DNA of 64,000 nt from an uncultured Haemophilus sp. (GTDB lineage: Bacteria > Pseudomonadota > Gammaproteobacteria > Enterobacterales > Pasteurellaceae). Every line of letters starts with the position of its first letter. Within the stretch, counting starts at the first letter, position 1. Shown piece after piece: positions 17,832 through 27,649 of this stretch. The notes beneath the pieces are model-generated. The model ran no database searches. It was not told the DNA's origin and saw only the letters and a program-made list of their open reading frames with translations. The position numbers were made by a program, and so were the translations under genes. The DNA is taken from NCBI GenBank assembly GCA_905205995.1, contig CAJLFU010000003.1, positions 13,457 through 77,456 of the forward strand. The letters run 5' to 3'.

Positions 17832-19397
17832 ATGTTAGACGTTGTTGATCTCTCACGCTTGCAGTTTGCATTAACTGCGTTATATCACTTCATTTTTGTA
17901 CCATTAACATTAGGTTTATCTTTCGTTCTTGTGATCATGGAAACCATTTATGTTAAAACGGGCAAAGAAGTATATAAAGATATGACAAAATTCTGGGGTA
18001 AGTTATTTGGTATTAACTTTGCTCTAGGGGTGACGACCGGTATTATCATGGAGTTCCAATTCGGGACAAACTGGTCTTATTATTCTCACTATGTAGGTGA
18101 TATTTTCGGTGCGCCATTAGCGATCGAAGCATTACTTGCATTCTTCTTAGAATCCACTTTCGTGGGTCTATTCTTCTTCGGTTGGGATCGTTTAACTAAA
18201 GGTAAACACTTACTCGCAACTTACTGCGTAGCCTTTGGTTCAAACCTTTCTGCGATGTGGATTTTAGTGGCAAATGGTTGGATGCAACATCCGGTAGCGG
18301 CAGAGTTTAACTTTGAAACCGTTCGTATGGAAATGACCAGCTTCTTAGATCTTTGGTTAAATCCAGTTGCGCAAAGTAAATTCTTACACACATTAACAGC
18401 GGGTTATTCAACCGGTGCAATGTTTGTATTAGGTATCAGCGCATTCTATTTATTAAAAGGCCGCGATATCGGTTTTGCTAAACGTTCATTCTCTGTCGCG
18501 GCAACCTTTGGTTTTATCGCTGCATCAGCGGTATTAATTATGGGTGATGAATCAGGTTATGATATCGGTAAAGCACAACCTGTGAAATTAGCAGCAATGG
18601 AAGCTGAGTTTGATACTCATCCTGCTCCAGCGCCATTCCATCCAATTGCGATTCCAAATACTGCTGAAATGAAAAATGATTTTGCGATTGATATCCCTTA
18701 TTTAGGTGGTTTAATTGCAACGCGTTCTTTAGATACTGAAATTATTGGCTTGAAAGATATTCAAGCGAAAAATGAAGGTCGTGTTCGTAACGGTATGGTT
18801 GCTTATGATTTATTCACACAATTAAAAGCAGAGAAAAAATCAGCAGGCCAAGTAAATCCTGAAACTAAAGCAAAATTTGATGAAGTTAAAGGTGATTTAG
18901 GTTTCGGTTTATTATTAAAACGTTACACAGATAAAGTTGTTGATGCAACAGAAGAACAAATTAAACAAGCAGCACGTGACACTATTCCAAACGTAGGCCC
19001 TAACTTCTGGGCATTCCGTGGTATGTTAGCTGCAGGTGGTTTAATTATTTTACTGACCTTTGGTGCATTTGTTCAAAATTTACGTAACAAAGTGACTTCT
19101 TCTCGCTTATTACTTAAAGCATTGCTTTGGGGTATCCCATTGCCAATTTTAGCGATTGAATTTGGTTGGTTCTTAGCTGAATTTGGTCGTCAACCATGGG
19201 CGATTTATGAAGTATTACCGGTAGGTGTGTCTGCCTCTAACTTGAGTGTAGGTGACTTATGGTTCTCTATCGGTTTAATTTGTGTACTTTACTTCTTCTT
19301 CATTATTGCGGAAATGTATTTGATGTTTAAATATGCACGTTTAGGTCCAAGTGCATTGAAAACCGGCAAATACTATTTTGAGCAATCATCTAAATAA
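17832..19397 (+). CDS. cydA: Cytochrome bd ubiquinol oxidase subunit I
   Basis: The 521-residue inner-membrane subunit binds haems b558, b595 and d and oxidises quinol, reducing O2 with high affinity. It begins with [26 protein letters not shown], carrying the conserved early His, has the [21 protein letters not shown] core and a GDESGYD start to the periplasmic Q-loop (about residues 240-390). Length matches E. coli (522). It is the first gene of cydABX-ybgE, with AGGAG before ATG. Confidence 0.98.
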   Translation: MLDVVDLSRLQFALTALYHFIFVPLTLGLSFVLVIMETIYVKTGKEVYKDMTKFWGKLFGINFALGVTTGIIMEFQFGTNWSYYSHYVGDIFGAPLAIEALLAFFLESTFVGLFFFGWDRLTKGKHLLATYCVAFGSNLSAMWILVANGWMQHPVAAEFNFETVRMEMTSFLDLWLNPVAQSKFLHTLTAGYSTGAMFVLGISAFYLLKGRDIGFAKRSFSVAATFGFIAASAVLIMGDESGYDIGKAQPVKLAAMEAEFDTHPAPAPFHPIAIPNTAEMKNDFAIDIPYLGGLIATRSLDTEIIGLKDIQAKNEGRVRNGMVAYDLFTQLKAEKKSAGQVNPETKAKFDEVKGDLGFGLLLKRYTDKVVDATEEQIKQAARDTIPNVGPNFWAFRGMLAAGGLIILLTFGAFVQNLRNKVTSSRLLLKALLWGIPLPILAIEFGWFLAEFGRQPWAIYEVLPVGVSASNLSVGDLWFSIGLICVLYFFFIIAEMYLMFKYARLGPSALKTGKYYFEQSSK

Positions 19398-19411
19398 GCA
19401 GGAGATGGATT

Positions 19412-20551
19412 ATGCTTGATTATGAAATTCTACGTATTATTTGGTGGGTGCTAGTTGTTGTATTGCTTATCGGTTTCTCTGTCACAGATGGATTCGATAT
19501 GGGCGTGACCGCACTTTTACCCGTAGCAGGTAAGAAAGAAGTAGAAAAACGAATTATGATTAACTCTATTGCTCCACACTGGGATGGTAACCAAGTTTGG
19601 TTATTAACTGCTGGTGGTGCAATCTTTGCGGCATGGCCGATTGTTTACTCTGTGGCGTTTTCAGGCTTCTATATTGCCTTATTCCTCGTGTTAGCTGCGT
19701 TATTCTTCCGTCCAATTGGTTTTGAATATCGTGCGAAAATTGATAATCCAACATGGCGTGCTGTGTGGGATTGGGGCTTGTTTGCGGGTGGTTTTGTACC
19801 TGCATTAGTATTCGGTGTGGCATTTGGTAATTTATTACAAGGTGTACCATTTGAATTAAATGAGCTTTCACAAGCAACTTACACAGGTTCTTTCTTTGCA
19901 TTATTAAACCCATTTGCATTACTTTGCGGTGTGTTAAGCCTTGCAATGTTAGTAACTCACGGTGCAAACTGGTTACAAATGAAAACCACTGCAGCATTGC
20001 GTGATCGCGCAAGAGCGATTACACAAGTCGGTGCATTGGTAACATTAATTACTTTTGTACTTGCAGGTGTATGGCTTTCTTTCAAAGACGGTTATGTGGT
20101 GACTAGCGCGATTGATCACTTTGCAGCATCAGCGCCAGCTTCAGGTAAACAAGTGGCAGTTGAAGCAGGTGCATGGTTCAAAAACTTCAATGAAAATCCA
20201 GCTTTATGGGCATTCCCAGCATTAGCTGTGGTTGGTGCATTATTAAACGTGATTGCATCTAAAGCAAATCGTTGTGGTTTTGCATTCTTCTTCTCTGTAT
20301 TAACAATGGCTGGTGTGATTATTACTGCGGCAGTATCAATGTTCCCATTTGTAATGCCTTCAAGTACTCATCCAGAACAAAGTTTGTTAATGTGGGATGC
20401 AACGTCAAGTGAATTAACATTAACCTTAATGTTCTACTTGGCATTAGTATTTGTTAGCATCTCATTGCTTTACACCATTTGGTCATACTACAAAATGTTT
20501 GGTCGCTTGGATGAAAGCTTTGTTGAAGACAACAAAAACTCATTATACTAA
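19412..20551 (+). CDS. cydB: Cytochrome bd ubiquinol oxidase subunit II
   Basis: The 379-residue inner-membrane partner of CydA starts MLDYEILRIIWWVLVVVLLIGFSVTDGFDMG and contains APHWDGNQVWLLTAGGA, both conserved in CydB. About eight to nine spans are predicted. It follows cydA by 14 bases with an AGGAG site and is followed by cydX. Confidence 0.98.
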   Translation: MLDYEILRIIWWVLVVVLLIGFSVTDGFDMGVTALLPVAGKKEVEKRIMINSIAPHWDGNQVWLLTAGGAIFAAWPIVYSVAFSGFYIALFLVLAALFFRPIGFEYRAKIDNPTWRAVWDWGLFAGGFVPALVFGVAFGNLLQGVPFELNELSQATYTGSFFALLNPFALLCGVLSLAMLVTHGANWLQMKTTAALRDRARAITQVGALVTLITFVLAGVWLSFKDGYVVTSAIDHFAASAPASGKQVAVEAGAWFKNFNENPALWAFPALAVVGALLNVIASKANRCGFAFFFSVLTMAGVIITAAVSMFPFVMPSSTHPEQSLLMWDATSSELTLTLMFYLALVFVSISLLYTIWSYYKMFGRLDESFVEDNKNSLY

Positions 20552-20562
20552 GGAGAAACAAT

Positions 20563-20661
20563 ATGTTATACGTAATTTGGGTAGTGGGTGTGTTGGCTGC
20601 AGTTATGGTGAGTGCTAAATTAACCATTGGTAAAGAAAAGTCAGGTAAATTTGACGAGTAA
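20563..20661 (+). CDS. cydX: Cytochrome bd accessory subunit CydX (32 aa)
   Basis: The 32-residue, single-span peptide begins MLYVIWVVGVLAAVMVSAK and ends KSGKFDE. The Trp and the short charged tail fit CydX, which stabilises the haem site of CydAB. AAGGAG lies 7 bases before ATG, 11 bases after the cydB stop. Its TAA overlaps the ATG of ybgE. Confidence 0.93.
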   Translation: MLYVIWVVGVLAAVMVSAKLTIGKEKSGKFDE

Positions 20662-20951
20662 TGATGATTAATTCACTCTATCAATTAAGTAATAAGGGTT
20701 CCTTGCGAACCCTTTCGTTTATTTTAGCGTTATTTTTAACTGCGGCTTTCTTTTTAAATTTAAGTCAATTTTCGACCGCACTTCGAACTGCTCATCCAGC
20801 TTGGATTCTCGCAATCTTTTGGGGATTGATTAATTTATGGATCCACGGCATTGGATTTGATATTCGTCGGGCAATATGGCAGCTTGTTTTCTTGCCATTT
20901 ATTGGTTATTTCACCACAATAATCGCTATTGTTCAGCATTGGTTATTATAA
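20661..20951 (+). CDS. ybgE: Cyd operon protein YbgE
   Basis: The 96-residue membrane protein has three predicted spans (about residues 15-37, 44-63 and 70-92) and matches the YbgE family found after cydX in gamma-proteobacteria. Its role is unknown; it is not essential for oxidase activity in E. coli as far as I recall. The first ATG overlaps the cydX stop and a second ATG follows directly, suggesting translational coupling. An uptake signal encodes STALR in the middle. Confidence 0.88.
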   Translation: MMINSLYQLSNKGSLRTLSFILALFLTAAFFLNLSQFSTALRTAHPAWILAIFWGLINLWIHGIGFDIRRAIWQLVFLPFIGYFTTIIAIVQHWLL

Positions 20952-21022
20952 GAACGATAGACAAATATTATTATTTGGATCTTGCACATCTTATGAACAG
21001 GTTCTAAAATAAGCGGCTTGTT

Positions 21023-21451
21023 ATGGCTGATAATTTGAGCATTATTTTGAATAACCAATGTTTTACCTTTCCGGTTCGTGTTTATTATGAGGACACGGAT
21101 GCAGGCGGAGTAGTGTATCACGCACGTTACTTACATTTCTTTGAACGAGCGAGAACAGAATATTTAAGAACGCTTAATTTTTCCCAACAATCATTATTGC
21201 AGGAACAACAAGTCGCTTTTGTGGTCAAAACCATGTCTATTGACTATTGTATTCCGGCAAAATTGGATGATTATCTTATTGTCGAAACTGAAATAACGGC
21301 AGTGAAAGGGGCAACAATCCTCTTTGAACAGCGGTTAGTTCGTGAGACGGTGGTGTTATCAAAGGCTACTGTTAAGGTAGCCTGTGTTGATCTAGGCAAA
21401 ATGAAACCTGTCGCAATTCCTGAAGAATTAAAAGCGGCATTTTTAAAGTAA
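21023..21451 (+). CDS. ybgC: Acyl-CoA thioesterase YbgC (Tol-Pal associated)
   Basis: The 142-residue hot-dog-fold protein has the catalytic loop [27 protein letters not shown] (Asp in EDTDAGG, about residue 25). YbgC hydrolyses short-chain or CoA thioesters and is linked to phospholipid synthesis at the membrane. Length matches E. coli (134) with a slightly longer N-terminus. The Shine-Dalgarno is weak. It is 71 bases after ybgE and 20 before tolQ, the usual first gene of the tol-pal cluster. Confidence 0.95.
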   Translation: MADNLSIILNNQCFTFPVRVYYEDTDAGGVVYHARYLHFFERARTEYLRTLNFSQQSLLQEQQVAFVVKTMSIDYCIPAKLDDYLIVETEITAVKGATILFEQRLVRETVVLSKATVKVACVDLGKMKPVAIPEELKAAFLK

Positions 21452-21471
21452 ATAACTTTTCGGAGTATGCA

Positions 21472-22158
21472 ATGACTGCAGAATTGAACTTTTTAGATCT
21501 TTTTCTAAAAGCGAGTATCGTTGTTCAACTTGTAATTGTGATCTTAATTTCGTTCTCAATTATTTCTTGGGCAATCATCATTCAACGTAGCCGTATTTTG
21601 ACGAGCGCGTTAAAAGAAGCGAACACTTTTGAAGATCGTTTCTGGTCTGGTGAAGATTTAAATAAACTTTATGATGGTTTATCTAATCGTCGTGAAGTAT
21701 TAACAGGTAGCGAACAAATTTTCTTTGTCGGATTTAAAGAATTCTCTCGCTTAAAACAAGTGAATGCGAATGCACCAGAAGCAATCATCAAAGGTACGAC
21801 TCGTGCGATGAACCTTGCGATGAATCGTGAAGTAGAAGCGCTTGAAAGTCGTGTGCCTTTCTTAGCAACAGTTGCTTCTGTAAGTCCATATATCGGTTTA
21901 TTTGGTACCGTTTGGGGGATCATGCACGCATTTATGGCATTAAGTGGTGCGAAACAAGCAACATTACAAATGGTTGCTCCAGGTATCGCAGAAGCCTTGA
22001 TCGCAACAGCAATCGGTTTGTTTGCGGCGATTCCAGCTGTAATGGCGTATAACCGTTTAAGCTTACGTGTAAATGCGATTGAACAAAATTATGGTAACTT
22101 CATTGATGAATTCACCACAATTTTACATCGTCAAGCTTTTGGTAAAGCGCCTCATTAA
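21472..22158 (+). CDS. tolQ: Tol-Pal motor subunit TolQ
   Basis: The 228-residue inner-membrane protein forms the proton channel with TolR that energises TolA for outer-membrane constriction at division. Three spans are visible (about residues 15-38, 135-158 and 170-192), with [18 protein letters not shown] and the Thr-containing third span [20 protein letters not shown] conserved across ExbB/MotA/TolQ. A CGGAG site precedes ATG. Confidence 0.97.
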   Translation: MTAELNFLDLFLKASIVVQLVIVILISFSIISWAIIIQRSRILTSALKEANTFEDRFWSGEDLNKLYDGLSNRREVLTGSEQIFFVGFKEFSRLKQVNANAPEAIIKGTTRAMNLAMNREVEALESRVPFLATVASVSPYIGLFGTVWGIMHAFMALSGAKQATLQMVAPGIAEALIATAIGLFAAIPAVMAYNRLSLRVNAIEQNYGNFIDEFTTILHRQAFGKAPH

Positions 22159-22236
22159 AAATAAATGAAAAATTGACCGCACTTAATAAATAAAACGAAA
22201 AGTGCGGTGGCTTTTAGCAAAGTTTTAGAGGAAATT

Positions 22237-22656
22237 ATGGCTCGTCGTCAGCGTAAAGACATTAAATCTGAAATTAACATCGTGCCATTTCTCGATGTTC
22301 TTTTAGTTTTAGTGTTAATTTTTATGGCAACCGCGCCGATTATCAGTCAGAGCGTTCAAGTGGAACTCCCTGATTCGGTGCAAAGTCAAAATGTATCAAA
22401 TGAAGATAAAACACCAGTTATTTTAGAAGTAGCAGGTGTTGGGCAGTATTCGATTTCGATTGGTGGTCAACGCCAAGAAGGCCTTAACGAAGAAATGGTA
22501 ACCCAATTATCAAAACAAGAATTTGATAAAGACAATAACACAATGTTCTTAGTGGGCGGAGCAAAAGATGTACCTTATGAAGAAGTGATTAAAGCACTGA
22601 ATTTACTACATCTTGCCGGCATTAAGTCTGTGGGTTTAATGACCAACCCAATTTAA
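22237..22656 (+). CDS. tolR: Tol-Pal motor subunit TolR
   Basis: The 139-residue protein has one span (about residues 17-39) with the proton-carrying Asp in NIVPFLDVLLVLVLIFMATAP and a periplasmic ExbD-like domain. The ATG at 22237 is chosen: AGAGGAAATT lies directly before it, and MARRQRKDIKSE aligns with E. coli TolR. An upstream in-frame GTG at 22207 falls in a paired uptake-signal region and would add ten unlikely residues. Confidence 0.96.
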   Translation: MARRQRKDIKSEINIVPFLDVLLVLVLIFMATAPIISQSVQVELPDSVQSQNVSNEDKTPVILEVAGVGQYSISIGGQRQEGLNEEMVTQLSKQEFDKDNNTMFLVGGAKDVPYEEVIKALNLLHLAGIKSVGLMTNPI

Positions 22657-22674
22657 GAATAAGTAGGTAAAACC

Positions 22675-23952
22675 GTGCAGAATAATCGACGAAAAAAACG
22701 TGCAAATGAGTTTGTCATCTCTATTGCGATGCACCTTGCATTGTTTGGTTTGTTGATTTGGAGCTCTCTTTATCAAACCGTTGAAATAATGGGTGGTGGA
22801 GAAGGTGAAGGTGATGCCATGGGAGCTGTGATGGTTGATACTGGCAGCGCAGCACAGGAATGGGGACGTATTCAACAACAGAAAAAAGGTCAAACTGATA
22901 AACAGAAGAAACCTGAGCCTGTAGTTGAAGAGAAAAAACCAGAGCCTGAACCTGAACCAAATCAGCAAGAAATTGCGAAACAAGAAGAGATTAAGCGTCA
23001 GCAGGAAATTCAACGTCAAAAAGAACTTGAAAAACAAAAGCAGCAAGAAATTGAAAAGCAAAAGCAAAAACAGCAGCAAGAGCTTGCTCGTCAAGAGGCG
23101 TTAGAAAAACAGAAACAAGCTGAAGAAGCAAAAGCAAAACAAGCTGCAGAGGCAGCGAAGTTGAAAGCGGAAGCTGAGGCAAAACGTTTAGCGGCATCCG
23201 CTAAACAGGCTGAAGAAGAGGCAAAAGCGAAGGCGCAAGCAGAAGCTCAAAAAGCGAAAGAAAAAGCAGAAGCAGATGCTAAAGCTAAGGCTGAGGCGAA
23301 AGCGAAAGCAGAGGCTGAAGCAAAAGCGAAGGCAAAAGCTGAGGCAGACGCCAAAGCGAAAGCAGAAGCAGATGCTAAGGCAAAAGCGAAAGCAGAGGCT
23401 GATGCAAAAGCGAAAGCAGAGGCTGAAGCAAAAGCGAAGGCCGAGGCAAAAGCTAAAGCGGATGCAGAAGCAAAAGCGAAGGCAGAAGCAAAAGCTAAAG
23501 CGGATGCAGAAGCTAAAGCGAAGGCTGATGCAGCAAAACGTAAAGCAGATCAAGCGGCTTTAGATGATTTCATGAACGGTGGTGACATCGGTGGTGGTAG
23601 CGCATCTAAAGGTGGTAATGCGAATAAAGGCGGTACACAAGGTAGTGGTGCTGGACTTGGGGCTGGAGACGGAGGCAAAGTCGGTGATCAATATGCAGGT
23701 GTAATTAAGCGTGAAATTCAACGCCGCTTCTTAAAAGATCCAAGTTTTGCCGGTAAAGTTTGTCGTATTAAAATTCAACTCGGTCGAGATGGTACTATTT
23801 TAGCTTACCAACGAGTTTCTGGACCTGATGATATCTGTACTGCAGCAATGAGTGCGGTCGCTAGAACGAAAAAAGTTCCAGCAGCACCATCTGATGCAGT
23901 GTATGAGAAATATAAAGCGCCGGCTATCGATTTTGACATCAATGCTCGATAA
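22675..23952 (+). CDS. tolA: Tol-Pal linker protein TolA
   Basis: The 425-residue protein links the inner-membrane motor to Pal/TolB. It has an N-terminal span (about residues 13-35), a short acidic/Pro stretch (KPEPVVEEKKPEPEPEP), a long Gln/Lys then Ala/Lys/Glu helical domain II (residues 90-300, with heptad-like KAKAEAKAKAE repeats), a Gly-rich hinge and domain III (YAGVIKREIQRRFL onward, with the two cysteines). Translation starts at GTG. The domain II DNA is built of near-identical 12-24-base units, so its length is likely variable between strains. Confidence 0.96.
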   Translation: MQNNRRKKRANEFVISIAMHLALFGLLIWSSLYQTVEIMGGGEGEGDAMGAVMVDTGSAAQEWGRIQQQKKGQTDKQKKPEPVVEEKKPEPEPEPNQQEIAKQEEIKRQQEIQRQKELEKQKQQEIEKQKQKQQQELARQEALEKQKQAEEAKAKQAAEAAKLKAEAEAKRLAASAKQAEEEAKAKAQAEAQKAKEKAEADAKAKAEAKAKAEAEAKAKAKAEADAKAKAEADAKAKAKAEADAKAKAEAEAKAKAEAKAKADAEAKAKAEAKAKADAEAKAKADAAKRKADQAALDDFMNGGDIGGGSASKGGNANKGGTQGSGAGLGAGDGGKVGDQYAGVIKREIQRRFLKDPSFAGKVCRIKIQLGRDGTILAYQRVSGPDDICTAAMSAVARTKKVPAAPSDAVYEKYKAPAIDFDINAR

Positions 23953-23993
23953 TCGGTTTTAGGAAAATAACAACGTTAAAATAAGGTGATTAA

Positions 23994-25277
23994 ATGAAAT
24001 TGATCAAACGTGTTATGGGGCTATTTGTGGTGATGTTTGCATTTGCAAGCACAGCAATGGCAGAAGATGAAGTACGAATTGTGATCGATGAAGGTGTTGA
24101 TGGGGCTCGTCCTATCGCAGTTGTTCCTTTCGCAGGTTCTGCACCTGAAAATATTGGTCAAATTGTTGCGGATGACTTACGTAATAGTGGTAAATTTAAC
24201 CCAATTCCAGTAAGCCAAATGCCACAACAACCAACGACTGCAGCTGAAGTGAAACCAGAAGCTTGGACTGCTTTAGGTATTGATGCTGTTGTGGTAGGTC
24301 AAGTGACCTCAACCGGTAGTGGTTATAACATTTCTTATCAGTTAGTTGATACTGTGGGCGCATCAGGTACGCCTGGTGCCGTACTCGCGCAAAATAGCTA
24401 TACCGTGACAAACAAATGGTTACGTTACGGTGCGCACACTGTGAGTGATGAAGTATTTGAAAAATTAACTGGTATTCGTGGTGCATTCAGAACGCGTATT
24501 GCTTATGTAGTACAAAAAAATGGTGGATCACAACCTTATGAAGTTCGTGTAGCAGATTATGATGGTTATAATCAATTCATCGTAAATCGTAGCTCACAAC
24601 CAATTATGTCTCCAGCATGGTCTCCAGATGGTAAACGTTTAGCTTACGTATCTTTTGAGAACAAAAAATCTCAACTTGTTGTACAAGACTTAGGTTCAGG
24701 TTCTCGTAAAGTAGTTGCTTCTTTCCCTGGACATAATGGTGCGCCAGCATTCTCTCCAGACGGTTCTAAACTTGCGTTTGCTTCTTCACAAGATGGTTTA
24801 TTAAACATCTATGTAATGAGCTCAAATGGAGGAAAACCTACTCAATTAACTAGCGGTGCGGGTAATAATACAGAACCATCATGGTCTCCAGATGGTAGCT
24901 CAATTCTCTTTACTTCAGATAGAAGCGGTTCACCACAAGTTTATCGTATGAGCGCAAGCGGTGGTGGTGCGTCACCAGTAGGTGGCCGCGGTAGTGCGCA
25001 AATCAGTAGCGATGGTAAAACACTTGTGATGATCAACGGTAATAACAACGTGGTGAAACAAGATCTCACAACTGGTAGCTCTGAAGTATTAAGTACATCT
25101 TTCTTAGGTGAAAGCCCAAGCATTTCTCCTAACGGTATCATGATTATTTACAGCTCTACACAAGGGTTAGGAAAGGTGTTACAATTAGTTTCTGCAGATG
25201 GTCGCTTTAAGGCGAGCCTTCCAGGAAGTAATGGCCAAGTGAAATTTCCTGCTTGGTCGCCATATTTGACTAAATAA
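23994..25277 (+). CDS. tolB: Tol-Pal periplasmic beta-propeller TolB
   Basis: The 427-residue periplasmic protein binds Pal and is stripped off it by TolA. It has a signal peptide cleaved at AMA-EDEVRI (about residue 23), an N-terminal domain to about residue 165, then six WD-like propeller blades with the repeated [14 protein letters not shown] / [14 protein letters not shown] motif. Length is near E. coli TolB (430). Confidence 0.97.
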   Translation: MKLIKRVMGLFVVMFAFASTAMAEDEVRIVIDEGVDGARPIAVVPFAGSAPENIGQIVADDLRNSGKFNPIPVSQMPQQPTTAAEVKPEAWTALGIDAVVVGQVTSTGSGYNISYQLVDTVGASGTPGAVLAQNSYTVTNKWLRYGAHTVSDEVFEKLTGIRGAFRTRIAYVVQKNGGSQPYEVRVADYDGYNQFIVNRSSQPIMSPAWSPDGKRLAYVSFENKKSQLVVQDLGSGSRKVVASFPGHNGAPAFSPDGSKLAFASSQDGLLNIYVMSSNGGKPTQLTSGAGNNTEPSWSPDGSSILFTSDRSGSPQVYRMSASGGGASPVGGRGSAQISSDGKTLVMINGNNNVVKQDLTTGSSEVLSTSFLGESPSISPNGIMIIYSSTQGLGKVLQLVSADGRFKASLPGSNGQVKFPAWSPYLTK

Positions 25278-25301
25278 AAGAACTCATTGAGGAGAAATCT
25301 A

Positions 25302-25772
25302 ATGAACAAATTTGTTAAATCATTATTAGTTGCTGGTTCAGTAGCTGCATTAGCAGCATGTAGCTCATCAAACAATGACTCAGCTAGTAACGTTTCTGGC
25401 AACAACGGCCAAACTTTCGGTGGTTACTCTGTTGAAGATCTTCAACAACGTTACAACACCGTTTACTTCGGTTTCGACAAATTCAACATCGAAGGTGAAT
25501 ACGTTCAAATCTTAGATGCTCACGCAGCATACTTAAATGCAACTCCAGCTTCTAAAGTTGTTGTTGAAGGTAACACTGACGAACGTGGTACTCCAGAGTA
25601 CAACATTGCTTTAGGTCAACGTCGTGCTGACGCAGTTAAAGGTTTCTTAGCTGGTAAAGGTGTTGACGCTGGTAAAGTATCAACTGTTTCTTACGGTGAA
25701 GAAAAACCTGCAGTGTTAGGTCACGATGAAGCAGCATACTCTAAAAACCGTCGTGCAGTGTTAGCATACTAA
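25302..25772 (+). CDS. pal: Peptidoglycan-associated lipoprotein Pal (P6 outer-membrane antigen)
   Basis: The 156-residue lipoprotein anchors the outer membrane to peptidoglycan. The signal peptide [20 protein letters not shown] gives lipobox LAAC with Cys20. The OmpA-like domain holds [10 protein letters not shown] and [19 protein letters not shown], whose Asp and Arg bind diaminopimelate. It is almost the same as H. influenzae P6 as I remember it. ATG 25302 is chosen over 25287 because AGGAG precedes it and the signal peptide starts there. Confidence 0.98.
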   Translation: MNKFVKSLLVAGSVAALAACSSSNNDSASNVSGNNGQTFGGYSVEDLQQRYNTVYFGFDKFNIEGEYVQILDAHAAYLNATPASKVVVEGNTDERGTPEYNIALGQRRADAVKGFLAGKGVDAGKVSTVSYGEEKPAVLGHDEAAYSKNRRAVLAY

Positions 25773-25796
25773 TTTTTAGAGAATCTTGATTCTTAT

Positions 25797-25826
25797 AAAA
25801 CGGAGAGCAATATGCTCTCCGTTTTT
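25797..25826 (+). terminator. tol-pal operon terminator
   Basis: AAACGGAGAGCA pairs with TGCTCTCCGTTT around ATA and runs into TTTTT. Confidence 0.9.
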
Positions 25827-25894
25827 CTTTACCTAAAATTTTCTTAAAAATTGACGAGTATTCACGCAATTAGCACAATTTCTTCAGATTTTTC

Positions 25895-25922
25895 TTGCGT
25901 CAGAAAATAAAATCGGTATTAT
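25895..25922 (+). promoter_or_regulatory. Promoter of the tRNA-Lys cluster
   Basis: The -35 TTGCGT (25895-25900), 16-base spacer and -10 TATTAT (25917-25922) lie 23 bases before the first tRNA. Confidence 0.65.
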
Positions 25923-25945
25923 ACGCACCTGTTACGAAATGACGT

Positions 25946-26021
25946 GGGTCGTTAGCTCAGTCGGTAGAGCAGCGGACTTTTAATCCGTTGGTCGAAGGTT
26001 CGAATCCTTCACGACCCACCA
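25946..26021 (+). tRNA. tRNA-Lys (anticodon UUU), copy 1
   Basis: The 76-base cloverleaf has acceptor GGGTCGT/ACGACCC, anticodon loop CTTTTAA (anticodon TTT), T-loop TTCGAAT and an encoded CCA. Confidence 0.98.
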
Positions 26022-26046
26022 CTTTTATTTCGAAGAATTCCCAGAT

Positions 26047-26122
26047 GGGTCGTTAGCTCAGTCGGTAGAGCAGCGGACTTTTAATCCGTTGGTCGAAGGT
26101 TCGAATCCTTCACGACCCACCA
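26047..26122 (+). tRNA. tRNA-Lys (anticodon UUU), copy 2
   Basis: Identical to copy 1 over its whole length including CCA, 25 bases downstream on the same transcript. Confidence 0.98.
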
Positions 26123-26151
26123 TCCATTTATCAAATCATTTTTAGCCGGTT

Positions 26152-26224
26152 GGGTTGTTAGCTCAGTTGGTAGAGCAGCGGACTCTTAATCCGTCGGTCG
26201 AGAGTTCGATCCTCTCACAGCCCA
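26152..26224 (+). tRNA. tRNA-Lys (anticodon CUU), without encoded CCA
   Basis: The cloverleaf has acceptor GGGTTGT/ACAGCCC, anticodon loop CTCTTAA (anticodon CTT) and T-loop TTCGATC. The discriminator A at 26224 is followed by TCA, not CCA, unlike its two neighbours, so its 3' end would need CCA addition. All stems pair, so the body looks functional. It should read AAG codons without wobble. Confidence 0.9.
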
Positions 26225-26351
26225 TCAGTCAAAATCCTACTGACTCTGATTTCTGAATAAATTTACAAAAAAAGTAAAATATTTTTAAATTCTTGACTAT
26301 ATTTGGCGGTTATTATGGTAGAATATCCACAACTTTAAGTCGGGCATAAAA

Positions 26352-27071
26352 ATGTTACAAAATATTCGTATTGTTTTGGTTGAAACATCACACAGTGGAA
26401 ACATCGGTTCTGCTGCACGTGCGATGAAAACGATGGGATTATCCAATCTCTATTTAGTATCACCAAAATCGGTGGATGAACAATCTATTGCATTAGCCGC
26501 TGGCGCAGATGACCTCGTACGAAATGCCCAAATTGTCGATACTTTTGAGCAAGCAATAGAAGATTGCTCTTTGGTAATTGGTACCAGTGCGAGATTGCGT
26601 CATTTACAGAGTACGTTGATTGAACCTAGAGAATGTGCCGAGAAAGCATGTGCTCATCAAGGACAAGTAGCGATTGTGTTCGGTCGTGAGCGTGTTGGGC
26701 TTACAAATGAAGAATTACTTAAATGTCATTATCATTTAAATATTCCCGCTAACCCTGAATATTCCTCGCTAAATCTAGCGATGGCCGTACAGTTAGTGAG
26801 TTATGAAATGCGGATGGCATTTTTAGCTAAAGAAAGAACGGAAAGTACACTTTCTACAATAGAAAATATCTATCCGACAGCGCAAGAAATGGAGTATTTT
26901 TTTGCCCATACGGAACAGGTATATCAATCACTTGGTTTTATTCAAAATCAAGGGGTTATACAAAAGTTAAGACGGCTTTATAACCGTTCTTCTCTCGAAA
27001 AAAATGAATTAAATATCTTGCGTGGAATGTTAAGTGCGGTCGAAAAACGCCTTAATCTGCAAAAAGACTAA
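26352..27071 (+). CDS. trmJ: tRNA (cytidine/uridine-2'-O-)-methyltransferase TrmJ
   Basis: The 239-residue SPOUT methyltransferase modifies the ribose of tRNA position 32. It starts NIRIVLVETSHSGNIGSAARAMKTMGL, and has VFGRERVGLTNEEL and NIPANPEYSSLNLAMAVQLVSYE, the three knot motifs that bind SAM. A C-terminal helical extension follows. It lies upstream of iscR, the order I recall from H. influenzae, and its stop codon lies inside the IscR-like operator. Confidence 0.95.
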   Translation: MLQNIRIVLVETSHSGNIGSAARAMKTMGLSNLYLVSPKSVDEQSIALAAGADDLVRNAQIVDTFEQAIEDCSLVIGTSARLRHLQSTLIEPRECAEKACAHQGQVAIVFGRERVGLTNEELLKCHYHLNIPANPEYSSLNLAMAVQLVSYEMRMAFLAKERTESTLSTIENIYPTAQEMEYFFAHTEQVYQSLGFIQNQGVIQKLRRLYNRSSLEKNELNILRGMLSAVEKRLNLQKD

Positions 27072-27094
27072 AATTGACTATCATAGTCAGATAT
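27070..27094. promoter_or_regulatory. IscR type 1 binding site
   Basis: GACTA-TCA-TAGTC (27076-27088) sits in a perfect 15-base inverted repeat TGACTAT-C-ATAGTCA and ends in TAT, fitting the type 1 motif (GACTR-www-YAGTC with A/T flanks). It is about 37 bases before the iscR start, as expected for autorepression by [2Fe-2S] IscR. Confidence 0.7.
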
Positions 27095-27130
27095 GTAAAC
27101 TATCCAAACGACGATTAATAGGGATGCTTT

Positions 27131-27586
27131 ATGAAACTTACATCTAAAGGACGATACGCGGTTACCGCAATTTTAGATATCGCATTACACGCAGGGACAG
27201 ATCCAGTTTGTTTAGCGGATATCTCAGAACGTCAAAATATTTCACTTTCTTATCTTGAGCAATTATTTGCAAAATTGCGTCGTGGTGGATTAGTAAAAAG
27301 CGTTCGCGGTCCAGGTGGTGGCTATCGTTTAGCTTTGCCAACTGATCAAATTTCTGTCGGTATGGTGATCTCTGCCGTAAACGAGAACATTAATGTCACA
27401 AAATGCCTTGGAAAGGGAAATTGTAAAGGTGGAGTTGAATGTTTAACTCATACTTTATGGCAAGATTTAAGTGATCGCATTACTGATTTTTTAGATCAGA
27501 TCACTTTAGCAGAGCTTGTAGAGAAAAAATCAGGAAAACATAAAGCTCACAAAGATTTTGATGATTTGGTTGTAGTCAACCAATAA
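27131..27586 (+). CDS. iscR: Fe-S cluster regulator IscR
   Basis: The 150-residue Rrf2-family regulator has a winged helix (residues 1-75, recognition region [27 protein letters not shown]) and the cluster-binding Cys92, Cys98, Cys104 and His107, spaced as in E. coli IscR. Holo-IscR represses isc; apo-IscR acts on other sites. It is the first gene of the isc operon and lies just downstream of an IscR-like operator. Confidence 0.97.
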   Translation: MKLTSKGRYAVTAILDIALHAGTDPVCLADISERQNISLSYLEQLFAKLRRGGLVKSVRGPGGGYRLALPTDQISVGMVISAVNENINVTKCLGKGNCKGGVECLTHTLWQDLSDRITDFLDQITLAELVEKKSGKHKAHKDFDDLVVVNQ

Positions 27587-27649
27587 TAGGAAAGTAGATC
27601 AAAGTGCGGTCAAAATGATGGCATTTTTGGTAGTTATTTAGGAGTGAAA

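Noticed and set aside
19566..20012. Minus-strand 148-codon open frame opposite cydB
   Set aside because: It is Gln/His-rich and lies opposite a conserved gene; no independent evidence.
22636..23553. Long minus-strand open frames opposite tolA (152 and 121 codons)
   Set aside because: They are composed of low-complexity Leu/Phe/Cys runs, which is what the Ala/Lys/Glu repeat of TolA gives on the opposite strand. They have no start context and tolA itself is certain.
26152..26227. Third tRNA-Lys as a pseudogene
   Set aside because: All stems pair and the T- and D-loops are intact. Only the encoded CCA is missing, so it is kept as a tRNA.
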